Origin: Comamonas sp.
Lineage (GTDB): Bacteria; Pseudomonadota; Gammaproteobacteria; Burkholderiales; Burkholderiaceae_C
Reading direction: 5' to 3'
NCBI GenBank assembly: GCA_015478895.1
Contig: JADMKK010000038.1
Coordinates: 20,588-84,587, forward strand
DNA: 64,000 nucleotides
Shown piece by piece: positions 36,437 to 44,992 of this stretch; within the stretch, counting starts at the first letter, position 1, and every line of letters starts with the position of its first letter. Made by a program: the position numbers and the translations under genes. The notes beneath the pieces were generated by a model. It worked only from the letters and a program-made list of their open reading frames with translations, had not been told where the DNA came from and did not search any database.

Positions 36437-37249
36437 CTACTTGGGGTTGAGGTCGGGCAAAAACTCAATGCCTGTGCGTTGCACCAATTCGGCATAGCTG
36501 ATAGGTTGACTGTTGCGCTCGTCGTCACGATTGGCTTGCCAGTGCGCCCAGGCACGGTTGGTCTTTGCGTCGTACACCAGTTTGTACAAATGCGTAGGCA
36601 CTGCCACCTGATTGTTGCCCACGGTAGTGCTCTGGGTTTCGTACACCGGGCCGGTGATGATGAAGACGTCACCTTGCGCACGGCTGGCATAGGTACGCGT
36701 GTCACGCTCAATGCGCGCCCAAGGTCCGCTGTTTTGTTTGCTCGACTGGGGCACCATATTGGCCAGCGAGAAGCTTTGCGCCATTGCCTGGGCAGTGGGC
36801 ATGTCACCTGCCGGTGCCATGTGTCCGCGTGAGTAGCCGGAGCCTTTGTAGTCGCTCAGTTCGGCGCGTTCAGCACGGGGCAGGCGCGCATCTGCAAAAA
36901 ACTTGTTGGTGCGCTTTTCATCGGCATCAGCCACCAAAGCTTTGTTCAAACGCTGCGCCACATACAGCGGGGTGCGTGTGTTGCCGTTGTGCAAGATGGC
37001 AAAGGCGTCATAGCACAGGTCTCGCAGCTTGGGCTGACTTGGCACCAAGGGCGGCGTAGCAGCAGCAAAAAACTGGCGGCAATCCTTAAAGGCGTGCTCA
37101 TTGGAGGCCAGCCGCTCGGCTGCAGGCCCGCTGGCTGCGGGTGGCGAAGAACTGGGGGCATTGCCCAAACAAGCACTGAGTAAGGCTGCGCCGACGGACG
37201 AAGCCAATACAACGCGTGCACTGCGCGTCGAAAACTTTCCAAAAATCAC
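36437..37249 (-). CDS. DNA/RNA non-specific endonuclease, lipoprotein
   Basis: A secreted nuclease of the NUC1 (beta-beta-alpha-Me) family. A lipobox L-L-S-A-C with Cys27 suggests membrane anchoring. The catalytic motif is S-R-G-H-M-A-P-A-G-D-M with His143 (the usual D-R-G-H has Ser in place of Asp, a known subfamily variant), and the metal-binding region is NMVPQSSKQNSGPWARIE. A pair of cysteines near residues 57 and 79 may form a disulfide. It probably degrades extracellular or periplasmic nucleic acid. Confidence 0.9.
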   Translation of the reverse strand: MIFGKFSTRSARVVLASSVGAALLSACLGNAPSSSPPAASGPAAERLASNEHAFKDCRQFFAAATPPLVPSQPKLRDLCYDAFAILHNGNTRTPLYVAQRLNKALVADADEKRTNKFFADARLPRAERAELSDYKGSGYSRGHMAPAGDMPTAQAMAQSFSLANMVPQSSKQNSGPWARIERDTRTYASRAQGDVFIITGPVYETQSTTVGNNQVAVPTHLYKLVYDAKTNRAWAHWQANRDDERNSQPISYAELVQRTGIEFLPDLNPK

Positions 37250-37256
37250 TGCAATC

Positions 37257-37297
37257 CCAAATGGGCCTTAGCCCTAATGTTCACAAATCAATAGCAG
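37257..37297 (-). repeat. Dispersed intergenic repeat, copy R7 (decayed)
   Basis: The plus strand reads CCCAAATGGGCCTTAGCCCT, then TCAATAGCAGGGG. The two ends match the family but the central part does not pair well. It lies in front of the nuclease gene. Confidence 0.55.
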
Positions 37298-37357
37298 GGG
37301 ATTGAAGCATTTTTTGACGAAAGGTTCCGCTAAACGGTTATCTGTCTCGGAAAAAGA

Positions 37358-37807
37358 TTAATTGCCGTCCACGCTGGCGCTCCAGCGGTCATTCCAGTCG
37401 TGGCGCACGCGCTCGATGCTGCGGCGGTCGCGCTTGGTGGGGCGGCCATCGCGCAGTTGTGCGATAGCGGTTGCGGGCTCGGGTGCCAGGCGTCGCTGCT
37501 CTGTCAAGCGCGCGCGCTCGGCCATGCTCTCGGGCGTTTCTGCATACAGCAGTTGGGCCACTGGCGCTGGGCCGCGCATGTTGCTCAGACCCAGGATGGA
37601 GACAGTTTTCGGCACATCGCCCTGGCGCAGGTCGATGGTGTCTCCCACACGCACTTCGCGTGAAGCTTTAGCCGCAGAGCGATTGACCGTCACACGACCT
37701 TTGCCAATCTGCTCCACCGCCAAAGCACGTGTTTTGTAAAAACGCGCAGCCCAAAGCCATTTGTCCAGACGCATCGAAGAAATTTCACTCATGGTGTCGA
37801 TTTTCAT
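37358..37807 (-). CDS. hslR: S4-domain RNA-binding heat-shock protein Hsp15
   Basis: HslR (Hsp15) binds 50S subunits that still carry nascent chain-tRNA and helps recycle them. The S4 domain covers about residues 12-75 (MRLDKWLWAARFYKTRALAVEQIGKGRVTVNRS...KASREVRVGDTIDL), followed by a basic C-terminal tail (RPTKRDRRSIERVRHDWNDRW) typical of the family. Length is 149 residues. ATG 37792 (MSEISSMRLDKW) is an alternative start. Confidence 0.9.
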   Translation of the reverse strand: MKIDTMSEISSMRLDKWLWAARFYKTRALAVEQIGKGRVTVNRSAAKASREVRVGDTIDLRQGDVPKTVSILGLSNMRGPAPVAQLLYAETPESMAERARLTEQRRLAPEPATAIAQLRDGRPTKRDRRSIERVRHDWNDRWSASVDGN

Positions 37808-38049
37808 GCATGCCTTACCGTGGAGTTGCAGGTTGCAAAGATGACCTGATGCGCAACATTTCGGGTTTTTACCAGAGAGTGGCCGGCGGATGAACGGGAT
37901 GATGCGCGGTGAATTGTCAGAGGATGGCTCGCCAGCATGATCCTGCGCAGAGCGAACGCACGCAACGAATGGCAGCCTGTCTGTCTATTCAGATTCCAAT
38001 CCAGTACGCACTGCGTTGGCGTATTTTGTCGGTGATGAGAGGGGTAGCT

Positions 38050-38199
38050 ATGACCAAACAAGACGCTGCTGCGCCATTGCAGCAGTTCCAAACAGAGACA
38101 GAGGCACTCAGGGCCGAGACAGCCTCTACACGTTGGCAGGTTGCTGCTGGCGTGGCCGTGCTGGGTATTGCGATGCCTGCTTTGACTGCGGCGGGGTAG
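38050..38199 (+). CDS. Small 49-residue membrane protein before tctA
   Basis: A short gene with a good ribosome binding site (GAGAGGGG) ends five bases before tctA. The peptide has a polar start (MTKQDAAAPLQQFQTETEAL) and one C-terminal membrane segment (WQVAAGVAVLGIAMPALTAAG). Tripartite tricarboxylate transporters normally have a small membrane subunit TctB of about 150 residues at this place. This may be a reduced or truncated TctB, but similarity cannot be shown by eye. It is likely translationally coupled to tctA. Confidence 0.55.
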   Translation: MTKQDAAAPLQQFQTETEALRAETASTRWQVAAGVAVLGIAMPALTAAG

Positions 38200-38204
38200 C
38201 TGTA

Positions 38205-39740
38205 ATGGAAATCTTGACTGCTTTCTGGGATGGTCTGCTGAATGCAGCCACCCCCTGGCACTTGGCCTGGGCGCTGGCAGGCTGTGTATTGGGCACCTTG
38301 ATCGGGGTGCTGCCAGGCTTTGGGCCTTCTGTGGCCGTGGCCATCTTGCTGCCCATGACGTTCAAGGTGGGCATAACGCCAGCGTTGATTTTTTTTATTG
38401 CCATTGCGTGCGGAGCCATGTATGGCGGCTCGACGGCCTCCATCTTGCTGAATACGCCGGGCGCAGGCACCAGTGCGGTAACTGCCATGGAGGGCAACCG
38501 CATGGCACGTAACGGGCGCGCCGGGGTGGCACTGGCGACGTCAGCCATCGGGTCTTTCGTGGCGGGCACGCTGGCTGCTGCGGTGGTCGTGGGCGTGGCA
38601 CCCTGGGTGGCGGGGATTGCGATGAAGCTGGGCCCCGCAGAGTATTTCATGCTGATGGTGATGGCCTTTGGGGCGGTGAGTGCGGCCATTGGAAAAAGTA
38701 CTTTGCGCGGCATGACAGCGCTTTTCGTCGGTATCAGTCTGGCTTGCGTGGGGTTTGAAGAAACGTCTGGTGTGGAACGGTTGACCGGTGGTATCGCCTG
38801 GTTGCACGACGGCATCGATATGGTGGTGGTTGCGGTGGGGCTGTTTGTGAGCGGTGAAGTGATGCACGCAGCAATGTATGGAGGCAGCGCCCACCGCACC
38901 TGCAACACGGTAGGGCGCGTGCGCATGTCGCGCACTGACTGGCAGCGCTCTTGGCCTGCCTGGTTGCGTGGCACTGCGCTAGGTACGCCTTTTGGCTGTG
39001 TTCCGGTAGGGGGCATTGATATGCCCACCTATCTGAGCTATGCCTCAGAGCGCTATGTAGCCAGGCCCCAAGCGCGTGTGGAATTTGGCAAGGCAGGAGC
39101 CATTGAAGGAGTGGCAGGGCCAGAAGCAGCCAACAACGCAACGGTGACTGCCGCGTTGATTCCGCTGCTCACCATGGGCATTCCCACCAGCAATACCACC
39201 GCCGTGATGCTGGGCGCTTTCAATAACTACGGCGTGCACCCAGGGCCGCAGCTTTTTGGCAGCGCGCATGCGCTGGTCTGGACGCTGATTGGCTCACTGT
39301 TTATTGGCAACGTGATCTTGCTGATCTTGAACTTGCCGCTGGTACGCATGTGGACATGGTTGCTGCGCATTCCACGCCCGCAGTGGTATGCGGGCATGCT
39401 GATTGTGGCGACGGCAGGTGTGTATGGCATGCGGCAAAGCGGCGTAGATTTGCTGCTGCTGTACGTTTTTGGTTTGCTGGGGGTGGTGATGCGGCGTTAT
39501 GACTTTCCCACCACGCCGCTGGTGGTGGGGCTGGCGATGGGGCCACTGGCAGAGCTGCAATTGCGCAGCGCTGTGGCCGTGGGCCATGGCAGTTTCGGCA
39601 TATTTGTGACACAGCCGCTGTCGCTGGTGTTGCTGGTGGTGGTGCTACTGCTGGTCATCGTTCCTCGCATTTTGCAAAGCTGGGCCAACCGCCGCATGGC
39701 CCAAGCCAGAGCTTATGCCAAGGAGATGGAGATGCCCTAG
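38205..39740 (+). CDS. tctA: Tripartite tricarboxylate transporter large permease TctA
   Basis: TctA is the large membrane subunit of TTT carboxylate importers. The 511-residue protein has the family signature [26 protein letters not shown] near the N-terminus, [17 protein letters not shown], and [38 protein letters not shown], with about 11 membrane segments. I chose the ATG at 38205 because membrane segment one starts there. No TctC binding protein is adjacent, and TctB is absent or reduced to the 49-residue peptide upstream. Confidence 0.93.
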   Translation: MEILTAFWDGLLNAATPWHLAWALAGCVLGTLIGVLPGFGPSVAVAILLPMTFKVGITPALIFFIAIACGAMYGGSTASILLNTPGAGTSAVTAMEGNRMARNGRAGVALATSAIGSFVAGTLAAAVVVGVAPWVAGIAMKLGPAEYFMLMVMAFGAVSAAIGKSTLRGMTALFVGISLACVGFEETSGVERLTGGIAWLHDGIDMVVVAVGLFVSGEVMHAAMYGGSAHRTCNTVGRVRMSRTDWQRSWPAWLRGTALGTPFGCVPVGGIDMPTYLSYASERYVARPQARVEFGKAGAIEGVAGPEAANNATVTAALIPLLTMGIPTSNTTAVMLGAFNNYGVHPGPQLFGSAHALVWTLIGSLFIGNVILLILNLPLVRMWTWLLRIPRPQWYAGMLIVATAGVYGMRQSGVDLLLLYVFGLLGVVMRRYDFPTTPLVVGLAMGPLAELQLRSAVAVGHGSFGIFVTQPLSLVLLVVVLLLVIVPRILQSWANRRMAQARAYAKEMEMP

Positions 39741-39769
39741 AGCAGTCGCACCCGGCCGATGAGCCCACA

Positions 39770-39810
39770 AAAAAGGCCTTGGATAAAGATATCCAAGGCC
39801 TTGGTTTTTT
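39770..39810. terminator. Bidirectional terminator between tctA and mcp
   Basis: AAGGCCTTGGAT and ATCCAAGGCCTT form a 12-bp stem with A and T tracts on both sides. It serves the convergent tctA and chemoreceptor genes. Confidence 0.92.
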
Positions 39811-39831
39811 GGGCCGCTATGGCCGTATTGC

Positions 39832-41493
39832 TTAATGCAGCATCATGGGTTTTTGCTTGTCGCGGGCTGCAGGCTTGAGCGCAGCACGGTGATGACCGTT
39901 GGATGCCGCCGTTTGCGACGCAATAGACGCAAAGTTGGACGAGCTGCCAGTGCCGGTGCGGAATGTCGCCACCACGTTGTTAAGCTCCGCAGCCTGGTGG
40001 CTCAGGCTATTGGCGGCAGCGGCGCTTTCTTCCACCAAGGCCGCGTTTTGCTGGGTCACTTGGTCCAGCTGTGCAATGGCATCGCTGACTTGGCTGGCAC
40101 CCAGACTTTGTTCTCGGCTGGCGCTGCTGATTTCCTGAATCAGTGTGGACACGCTTTGGACTTGGCGCACCACATCGCTGATGGTCTGGGCCGTAGCGTC
40201 CACCAAACGGGTGCCTTCGCTGACCTGGTTCACGCTTTGCTGAATCAAAGCCTTGATCTCTTTGGCAGCCTCAGCACTGCGGCCAGCCAATGAGCGAACT
40301 TCGCCCGCCACCACCGCAAAACCACGGCCTTGTTCACCTGCACGCGCCGCTTCTACGGCCGCGTTGAGCGCCAAGATATTGGTCTGGAAAGCAATGCCGT
40401 CGATCACGCCAATGATGTCGGCAATCTTGTGCGAGCTGTTGGAGATGGACACCATGGTCTGCGTGACGCGTTCCATCGCCTGGCCGCCTTCCGTGGCCGT
40501 CTGTGCAGCGTTGCGGGCCAACTCCGTCGCTTCCTGGGCGTTATCGGTGTTGTGGCGTACGGTGGACGCCAGTTGTTCCATGCTGGCTGCCGTTTGCTGC
40601 AGATTGCTGGCCTGCTCTTCGGTGCGCTGCGACAAATCGTTGTTGCCTGTGGAGATTTCGTTGGAACCTGTGGCAATCGATTCGCTGCTTTCGCGGATGC
40701 GGTTGACGATACCGATCAGGTTGCCATTCATGCTTTGGAGCGCTTGCATCAGGCGGCCCAGTTCATCCTGGGTGCGTACTTCCACTTGCGAGGTCAAATC
40801 GCCTTGGGCCACGGTCTCCGCAATATGGACTGCACGGTCCAAGCTTTGCGTGATGGTGCGAATGATTATTGCTGCGCCTAGCAGCGCCAGCACCAAAAGG
40901 ATCAGCACCGCCACACCGGCCAGCGCAATGACCTGCTTTACAGCGGCCTGAGCCGCCTCATATTCAATTTGTGCCACTTTTTCTTGCAGCGTGGCCAGTT
41001 CTTGCAAGCTGGCGGCAAGGGGGCTCACGCTGGGGAACAGCCGGTACTCAATGAACGAGCCCAGCGATGTGTGATCTTGATTGACAAACAGGCGCAGCAG
41101 TTCTTCAATACGGGGGGCAATGGCGCTGAGCAAGGTGGTGACGCGCTTTGCCATCACTTCCTCTTCCGCCACCAACTCCGTTTGCAAATAGTCGTTCCAG
41201 GCCACTTCGACTTGTTTGCGCACCGTTTCCAGCGTTTCTTTGCCAGACTCCGGCAGGATTTGCTGGTTGTAAACCTTGTTGGTGATTTCCACCAGCTTGA
41301 TACCGTAGCCATCGCTGACGGTCTTGATCTGCTGAATGGGTATCACCCGGTTGGTGTAGATGTACGCAAGGCGGTCATTGCTGGCGCTAAGTTGCTGCAC
41401 CAAGATGGCCGTGATGGCCATTGCCAGTACCAAGAGTCCTGCTACAAGCAGCCATAGCTTGGCCCGGATACTGAGATTTCTCATTCTTTGCAT
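39832..41493 (-). CDS. Methyl-accepting chemotaxis protein (second of three)
   Basis: A 553-residue chemoreceptor with membrane segments at about 12-32 ([20 protein letters not shown]) and 190-212, and a four-helix-type sensor between them ([33 protein letters not shown] is typical of the Tar/MCP 4HB class). HAMP and signalling domains follow, with the tip [55 protein letters not shown]. No CheR-binding pentapeptide at the C-terminus. Confidence 0.95.
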   Translation of the reverse strand: MQRMRNLSIRAKLWLLVAGLLVLAMAITAILVQQLSASNDRLAYIYTNRVIPIQQIKTVSDGYGIKLVEITNKVYNQQILPESGKETLETVRKQVEVAWNDYLQTELVAEEEVMAKRVTTLLSAIAPRIEELLRLFVNQDHTSLGSFIEYRLFPSVSPLAASLQELATLQEKVAQIEYEAAQAAVKQVIALAGVAVLILLVLALLGAAIIIRTITQSLDRAVHIAETVAQGDLTSQVEVRTQDELGRLMQALQSMNGNLIGIVNRIRESSESIATGSNEISTGNNDLSQRTEEQASNLQQTAASMEQLASTVRHNTDNAQEATELARNAAQTATEGGQAMERVTQTMVSISNSSHKIADIIGVIDGIAFQTNILALNAAVEAARAGEQGRGFAVVAGEVRSLAGRSAEAAKEIKALIQQSVNQVSEGTRLVDATAQTISDVVRQVQSVSTLIQEISSASREQSLGASQVSDAIAQLDQVTQQNAALVEESAAAANSLSHQAAELNNVVATFRTGTGSSSNFASIASQTAASNGHHRAALKPAARDKQKPMMLH

Positions 41494-41791
41494 GTCTTCT
41501 ATCCTGGATTCTTCGGAACCTGTTTGCCCCGCACCACCACAAAAAATCGATTGGCATGTATCTAATAAGCCAATAGATCGGGAAAATTGTGGCAGATTGT
41601 TAATGATTTGCCGCTTATTGGATATGCGGTAATGCGAGATTTTTCAGTTACTGCTAGCACTTTTACAACAAAAACATACAAATCAAGGTGTTGGACACGC
41701 TGATTGGCAGTGATATCGTTGATGGCGATGGGCAGCATCTGGAGGCGCGATTGAAGGTGGTGTTTTTGCGTCACATCCGGACAGATCACGC
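41494..41791. other. Intergenic region upstream of the second mcp, no gene seen
   Basis: No credible gene is visible. The stretch nearest the mcp is A/T rich and contains CCCGAT downstream of TTAAC on the minus strand, which faintly resembles a flagellar sigma-28 promoter (TAAA-N15-GCCGATAA) but with wrong spacing. The rest holds no recognised element. Confidence 0.4.
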
Positions 41792-41818
41792 AAAAAAGGC
41801 CGCATGGTGCGGCCTTCA
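41792..41818 (-). terminator. Terminator of the YeeE operon
   Basis: On the minus strand AAGGCCGC and GCGGCCTT form an 8-bp stem around a 5-base loop, followed by TTTTTT. It ends the rhodanese-YeeE-small protein group. Confidence 0.9.
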
Positions 41819-41844
41819 GTCAAACAAGGTGGGCAAGACCCCAT

Positions 41845-42012
41845 TCAATCGGGCATCGAACAATGACCGCCTTGCACGGCCTGGCCTGATCCTGCCGCAA
41901 TAAACGGTGCTTCAAAGCGCAAATCAACGGGTTTGGAGCTGAGAAAATCCCACACCAGAAAGGCGACCAGAATCACCCAGAAAGCAGTGCGCAGCACGGT
42001 GGCTTGAGTCAT
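41845..42012 (-). CDS. Small membrane protein (55 residues) after YeeE
   Basis: A 55-residue peptide with a strong ribosome binding site (AAAGGAG) lies 13 bases after the YeeE gene. It has one membrane segment (VLRTAFWVILVAFLVWDFL) and a soluble tail with a single cysteine near the end (G-H-C-S-M-P-D). I do not recognise a family. The context suggests an accessory to the sulfur transporter. Confidence 0.65.
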   Translation of the reverse strand: MTQATVLRTAFWVILVAFLVWDFLSSKPVDLRFEAPFIAAGSGQAVQGGHCSMPD

Positions 42013-42025
42013 GGTGATGTCTCCT

Positions 42026-43123
42026 TTAAAAGCCAAAGTGGCGACGAATGCGCAGGCCAAAAATGGTGCCTGCAAAAGCCAGCGGTACCCAGATCCAGCC
42101 GTGGATGGAGCCCGTAGAAATGCCCGAGAACATGGCACCCACATTGCAACCAAACGCCAGGCGCGAGCTATAGCCCAGCACCAAGCCGGCGATCAAAGCC
42201 ACCACCCATTGTTGGCGGCTTAAGGGCTTGGCGCTGGTGGGTGTGGAAGCACTGACCCACAGGGCACCCGCCAAAATACCGATGTTGGTGATGGAGGTGA
42301 CATCCAGCAGCACCGTCTCTGACAGGCGTGCAGCATTGCCGGGCTGCATCCAGAACCAGTTGCTCGACAGGTCGGCGACACCCGTGGCCGTCGCCACCTT
42401 GGCGGCCCATAGGCCAAAGCCGTAAACCACACCCCAAGGCTGGCCCGCAATCAGCAAGTTGGCTGTGGCCAGGAGCGCCAGCAACACCGCGCCCACCACC
42501 CATTTACGCACCAGCAATGGCTTGGCTGGAATGCCGGCCTGGAGGTTGGCGCGTTGGCAATAAAAGCCCACGCCCGCCGCCACCACAGCCAAACCTGCCA
42601 ATGTGGCCACCAAAGCAACTTGCCAGCCCCAGGTGGTGACCAAACCCACAGGTTGGGTGCGACCCAGATCCAGCCACCAGCCCAAATGCACACTGCCCAA
42701 AAAGCTGCCAATGGCAAACACCGGCAAGATGGCCGCGTTCATCGGGATGCCCAAGCCGGCCTTGTACAGCGTGCCGCTGCCGCAGCCATCGGCAATTTGC
42801 ATGCACAGGCCAAAGACGAAGGCGCCCACAATCAAGCTCACACTGGGCGGGCCTAAGGCGGCTGTCAATTCAGGAAAGCGGCCCAGCAGCGGCATCGCCA
42901 GGCAGGCAGCCAGAGCCAGCAAAATGAGCTGGCCGAAAACGCCGGAAGGATCTTTGTCCTCCACCAGCATGCGCCAGCCGGTGGTAAAGCCAAAGCGCTT
43001 GCCCGCCAGTACAGCGCCCAGCCCAATGCCAACCAGAAACAGACCGGCCTGGCGCGCGGACACGCTCCACAGCAGCCAGCCAAAAAATGCAGCCATGATG
43101 ATGGCCAAAGGTAATCGCTTCAT
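42026..43123 (-). CDS. YeeE/YedE family sulfur (thiosulfate-type) transporter
   Basis: A 365-residue inner-membrane protein of the YeeE/TsuA family, which imports thiosulfate or related sulfur species through pairs of conserved cysteines. The family motifs are seen in IADGCGSGTLYKAGLG and RLAFGCNVGAMFSGIS, each with a central Cys. About nine membrane segments are visible. I chose the ATG at 43123 where the first membrane segment starts. The upstream gene is an exported sulfurtransferase and the downstream gene a small membrane protein. Confidence 0.88.
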   Translation of the reverse strand: MKRLPLAIIMAAFFGWLLWSVSARQAGLFLVGIGLGAVLAGKRFGFTTGWRMLVEDKDPSGVFGQLILLALAACLAMPLLGRFPELTAALGPPSVSLIVGAFVFGLCMQIADGCGSGTLYKAGLGIPMNAAILPVFAIGSFLGSVHLGWWLDLGRTQPVGLVTTWGWQVALVATLAGLAVVAAGVGFYCQRANLQAGIPAKPLLVRKWVVGAVLLALLATANLLIAGQPWGVVYGFGLWAAKVATATGVADLSSNWFWMQPGNAARLSETVLLDVTSITNIGILAGALWVSASTPTSAKPLSRQQWVVALIAGLVLGYSSRLAFGCNVGAMFSGISTGSIHGWIWVPLAFAGTIFGLRIRRHFGF

Positions 43124-43150
43124 TCGAAGACAGCCTCTCGGGTGATTGCT

Positions 43151-43190
43151 ATTTAAAAAGATAGCTGCTGGCCTTTGATTTAAAAAGACT
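43151..43190 (+). repeat. Dispersed intergenic repeat, copy R8 (partial)
   Basis: AAAAAGATAGCTGCTGGCC and TTTGATTTAAAAAG match the first half of the family; the second half is missing. It lies between the sulfurtransferase and YeeE genes. Confidence 0.6.
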
Positions 43191-43270
43191 TCAGATGCTT
43201 TTGGTACTGAATTCAAGATAAATCAACGGCAGGCTGCTCTCTTTTTCTTTGTTATTGGTTTTCTGGGTGT

Positions 43271-44218
43271 TTAGTTGAGCTTGCGTTCCCACCACTGCTT
43301 GGTGGAGCGCAGCAACTGCTCGCCCCGGCTGGGGGCATTGTCCAGTTGCGGAAAGTCGGGCTGCTGTGTCCAGTCCACCATGGAGCCAGCGTACAGCTTC
43401 ACGTTGGGCAGACCAGCCACTTCGCTCATGCCAAACCAGTCGGTCGCCGCCCAATGCCCAGTATTGCAAAATGCCACGGCGTGCTGACCTTCGGGCACCT
43501 GAATTTGCGCTGCAATCGCTTTGGCTTTGTCCGCGTCCACAAACAACGAAGTTTTGGGCACAAACCACTGGTTAAAGTCCAGTTGCACCGCGCCGGGTAA
43601 AGTGCCTGCCAGCTTGGCCGCCGGGGCTTGCGTTTTGCCTTGATAAAAGGCGTCGGGGCGCGAATCCACCAGCACTGCGTTGCTCAGCTTGATGCTTTGC
43701 TGAATCTCCTGGCGCGTAGACAGCCAGGTGGCGTCGAAAGTGGGCGCATACGTGCTGGGCGCAACGCGGATCGCGGCGTTGGAAAATGGCAGCTTGGCTG
43801 CTTCCCATGCCTTCAGTCCGCCGTTGAGCACAGACAACTCGGTCAGGCCCAGTGATTTCAGTGTCCAGTACACACGTGCCATGGCGCCAAAATCGGTGGC
43901 GTCTTTGCCGTGCGAAACCACCACGGCGTGCGTGTCTGCCGTCAAACCCAGAGACTGCACCAGCGCCACCAGTTGCTGGTGATCCGGCAACTCGCCCGGA
44001 TTGGTCACAGGGCCGCGCCATTTGTCATACGGCGCATTGACTGCACCAGGAATATGGCCGGTGGCAAACTCTTTCGGGGTGCGAATATCAATCACGCGCA
44101 CAGCGGTGTTGGGCAGCAAGGGGGAAAGCTCCACCGGAGAAAGCAGGGGCGGGGCAGCCAAGGCTGCGCTGCAGGCACTGGCACCCAGCACCAACGCAAG
44201 GAAAGAACGGTATTTCAT
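43271..44218 (-). CDS. Exported tandem-rhodanese sulfurtransferase
   Basis: A 315-residue protein with a signal peptide (FLALVLGASACSAALA) and two rhodanese domains. The first (IDIRTPKEFATGHIPGAVNAPYD) has Ser102-His where the catalytic Cys would stand, so it is inactive, as in other two-domain thiosulfate sulfurtransferases. The second carries the active Cys251 in A-V-A-F-C-N-T-G-H-W-A. The likely place of action is the periplasm, delivering or trapping sulfane sulfur for the YeeE transporter encoded next. I chose the start at 44218; a longer frame begins at 44263. Confidence 0.88.
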   Translation of the reverse strand: MKYRSFLALVLGASACSAALAAPPLLSPVELSPLLPNTAVRVIDIRTPKEFATGHIPGAVNAPYDKWRGPVTNPGELPDHQQLVALVQSLGLTADTHAVVVSHGKDATDFGAMARVYWTLKSLGLTELSVLNGGLKAWEAAKLPFSNAAIRVAPSTYAPTFDATWLSTRQEIQQSIKLSNAVLVDSRPDAFYQGKTQAPAAKLAGTLPGAVQLDFNQWFVPKTSLFVDADKAKAIAAQIQVPEGQHAVAFCNTGHWAATDWFGMSEVAGLPNVKLYAGSMVDWTQQPDFPQLDNAPSRGEQLLRSTKQWWERKLN

Positions 44219-44517
44219 AATAGGCAGCCGGTTACGATGCATTGCGAACCGCAGAGATGGCAAAAACGATATTGTCCTGCCTCAAAGATATGCCTACAAC
44301 GAAGAATAATTTGAGTGCGTATGTCCGGATTGTTATATGCCGCTGTGAAGTTGTTGTGCGGCCCAGCAGTTTTCAAAAATCAATACCGCAATCTCCCTCA
44401 GATTTTGTAGCGGATAGGGGTGCTGGATGGTTGTAACACCCTAAATTCCAGCAAAATCGCCCGATAGAAATACAGGTGCCAGCGGTGAGCGCTGTTGCTT
44501 TTTTTGTGAAGATTTGG

Positions 44518-44859
44518 ATGTCGAACTATCAAGAACTGTTGGCCCGCAAGCGCGAGCTGGATAAAAATATTGAGCAATTGCGCCGCACCGAAAGTGAGGC
44601 CGCTTTAGCCACCATCAAAGATTTGATTGCAACTTTTGGCTTTACAGCGCAGCAGGTTTTTCCTTTCCAATCTGACTCGGTCAAGAAAAAAGTGCCTGCT
44701 AAATACTATGACCCAGCTACTGGTAACTCATGGACGGGTCGCGGAAAAATGCCCAAGTGGCTGCAGGGCAAAGATCGCTCTGTCTACGAGATTGCCGCGC
44801 CCCAGGTGTCCTCATGGAGCACACCGGAAGACGAGAACAATCCTTTCCCGATCCAATAA
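44518..44859 (+). CDS. H-NS family DNA-binding protein
   Basis: A 113-residue nucleoid-associated protein. The N-terminal half is a coiled oligomerisation region (YQELLARKRELDKNIEQLRRTESEAAL). The C-terminus has the H-NS DNA-binding core K-Y-Y-D-P-A-T-G-N-S-W-T-G-R-G-K-M-P-K-W-L, with the T-G-R-G AT-hook-like loop that contacts the minor groove. I chose the ATG at 44518. It is a stand-alone gene, which is common for this family in Burkholderiales. Confidence 0.92.
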   Translation: MSNYQELLARKRELDKNIEQLRRTESEAALATIKDLIATFGFTAQQVFPFQSDSVKKKVPAKYYDPATGNSWTGRGKMPKWLQGKDRSVYEIAAPQVSSWSTPEDENNPFPIQ

Positions 44860-44992
44860 AAATTAGCGGCTGGCCCAATAAACGATTGTCTACGGCAACG
44901 TAGCGCGAAGGCACGCACATGGCGGAATGCTCGCCAAGTGTGTCTTCCTTGGTGAATACCCACTTCGTGCGCAGCAGCTTGGAACTTAGAAC

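Noticed and set aside
41494..41791. Sigma-28 flagellar promoter before the second chemoreceptor
   Set aside because: Only the CCGAT core is present and the spacing to the TAA element is wrong.
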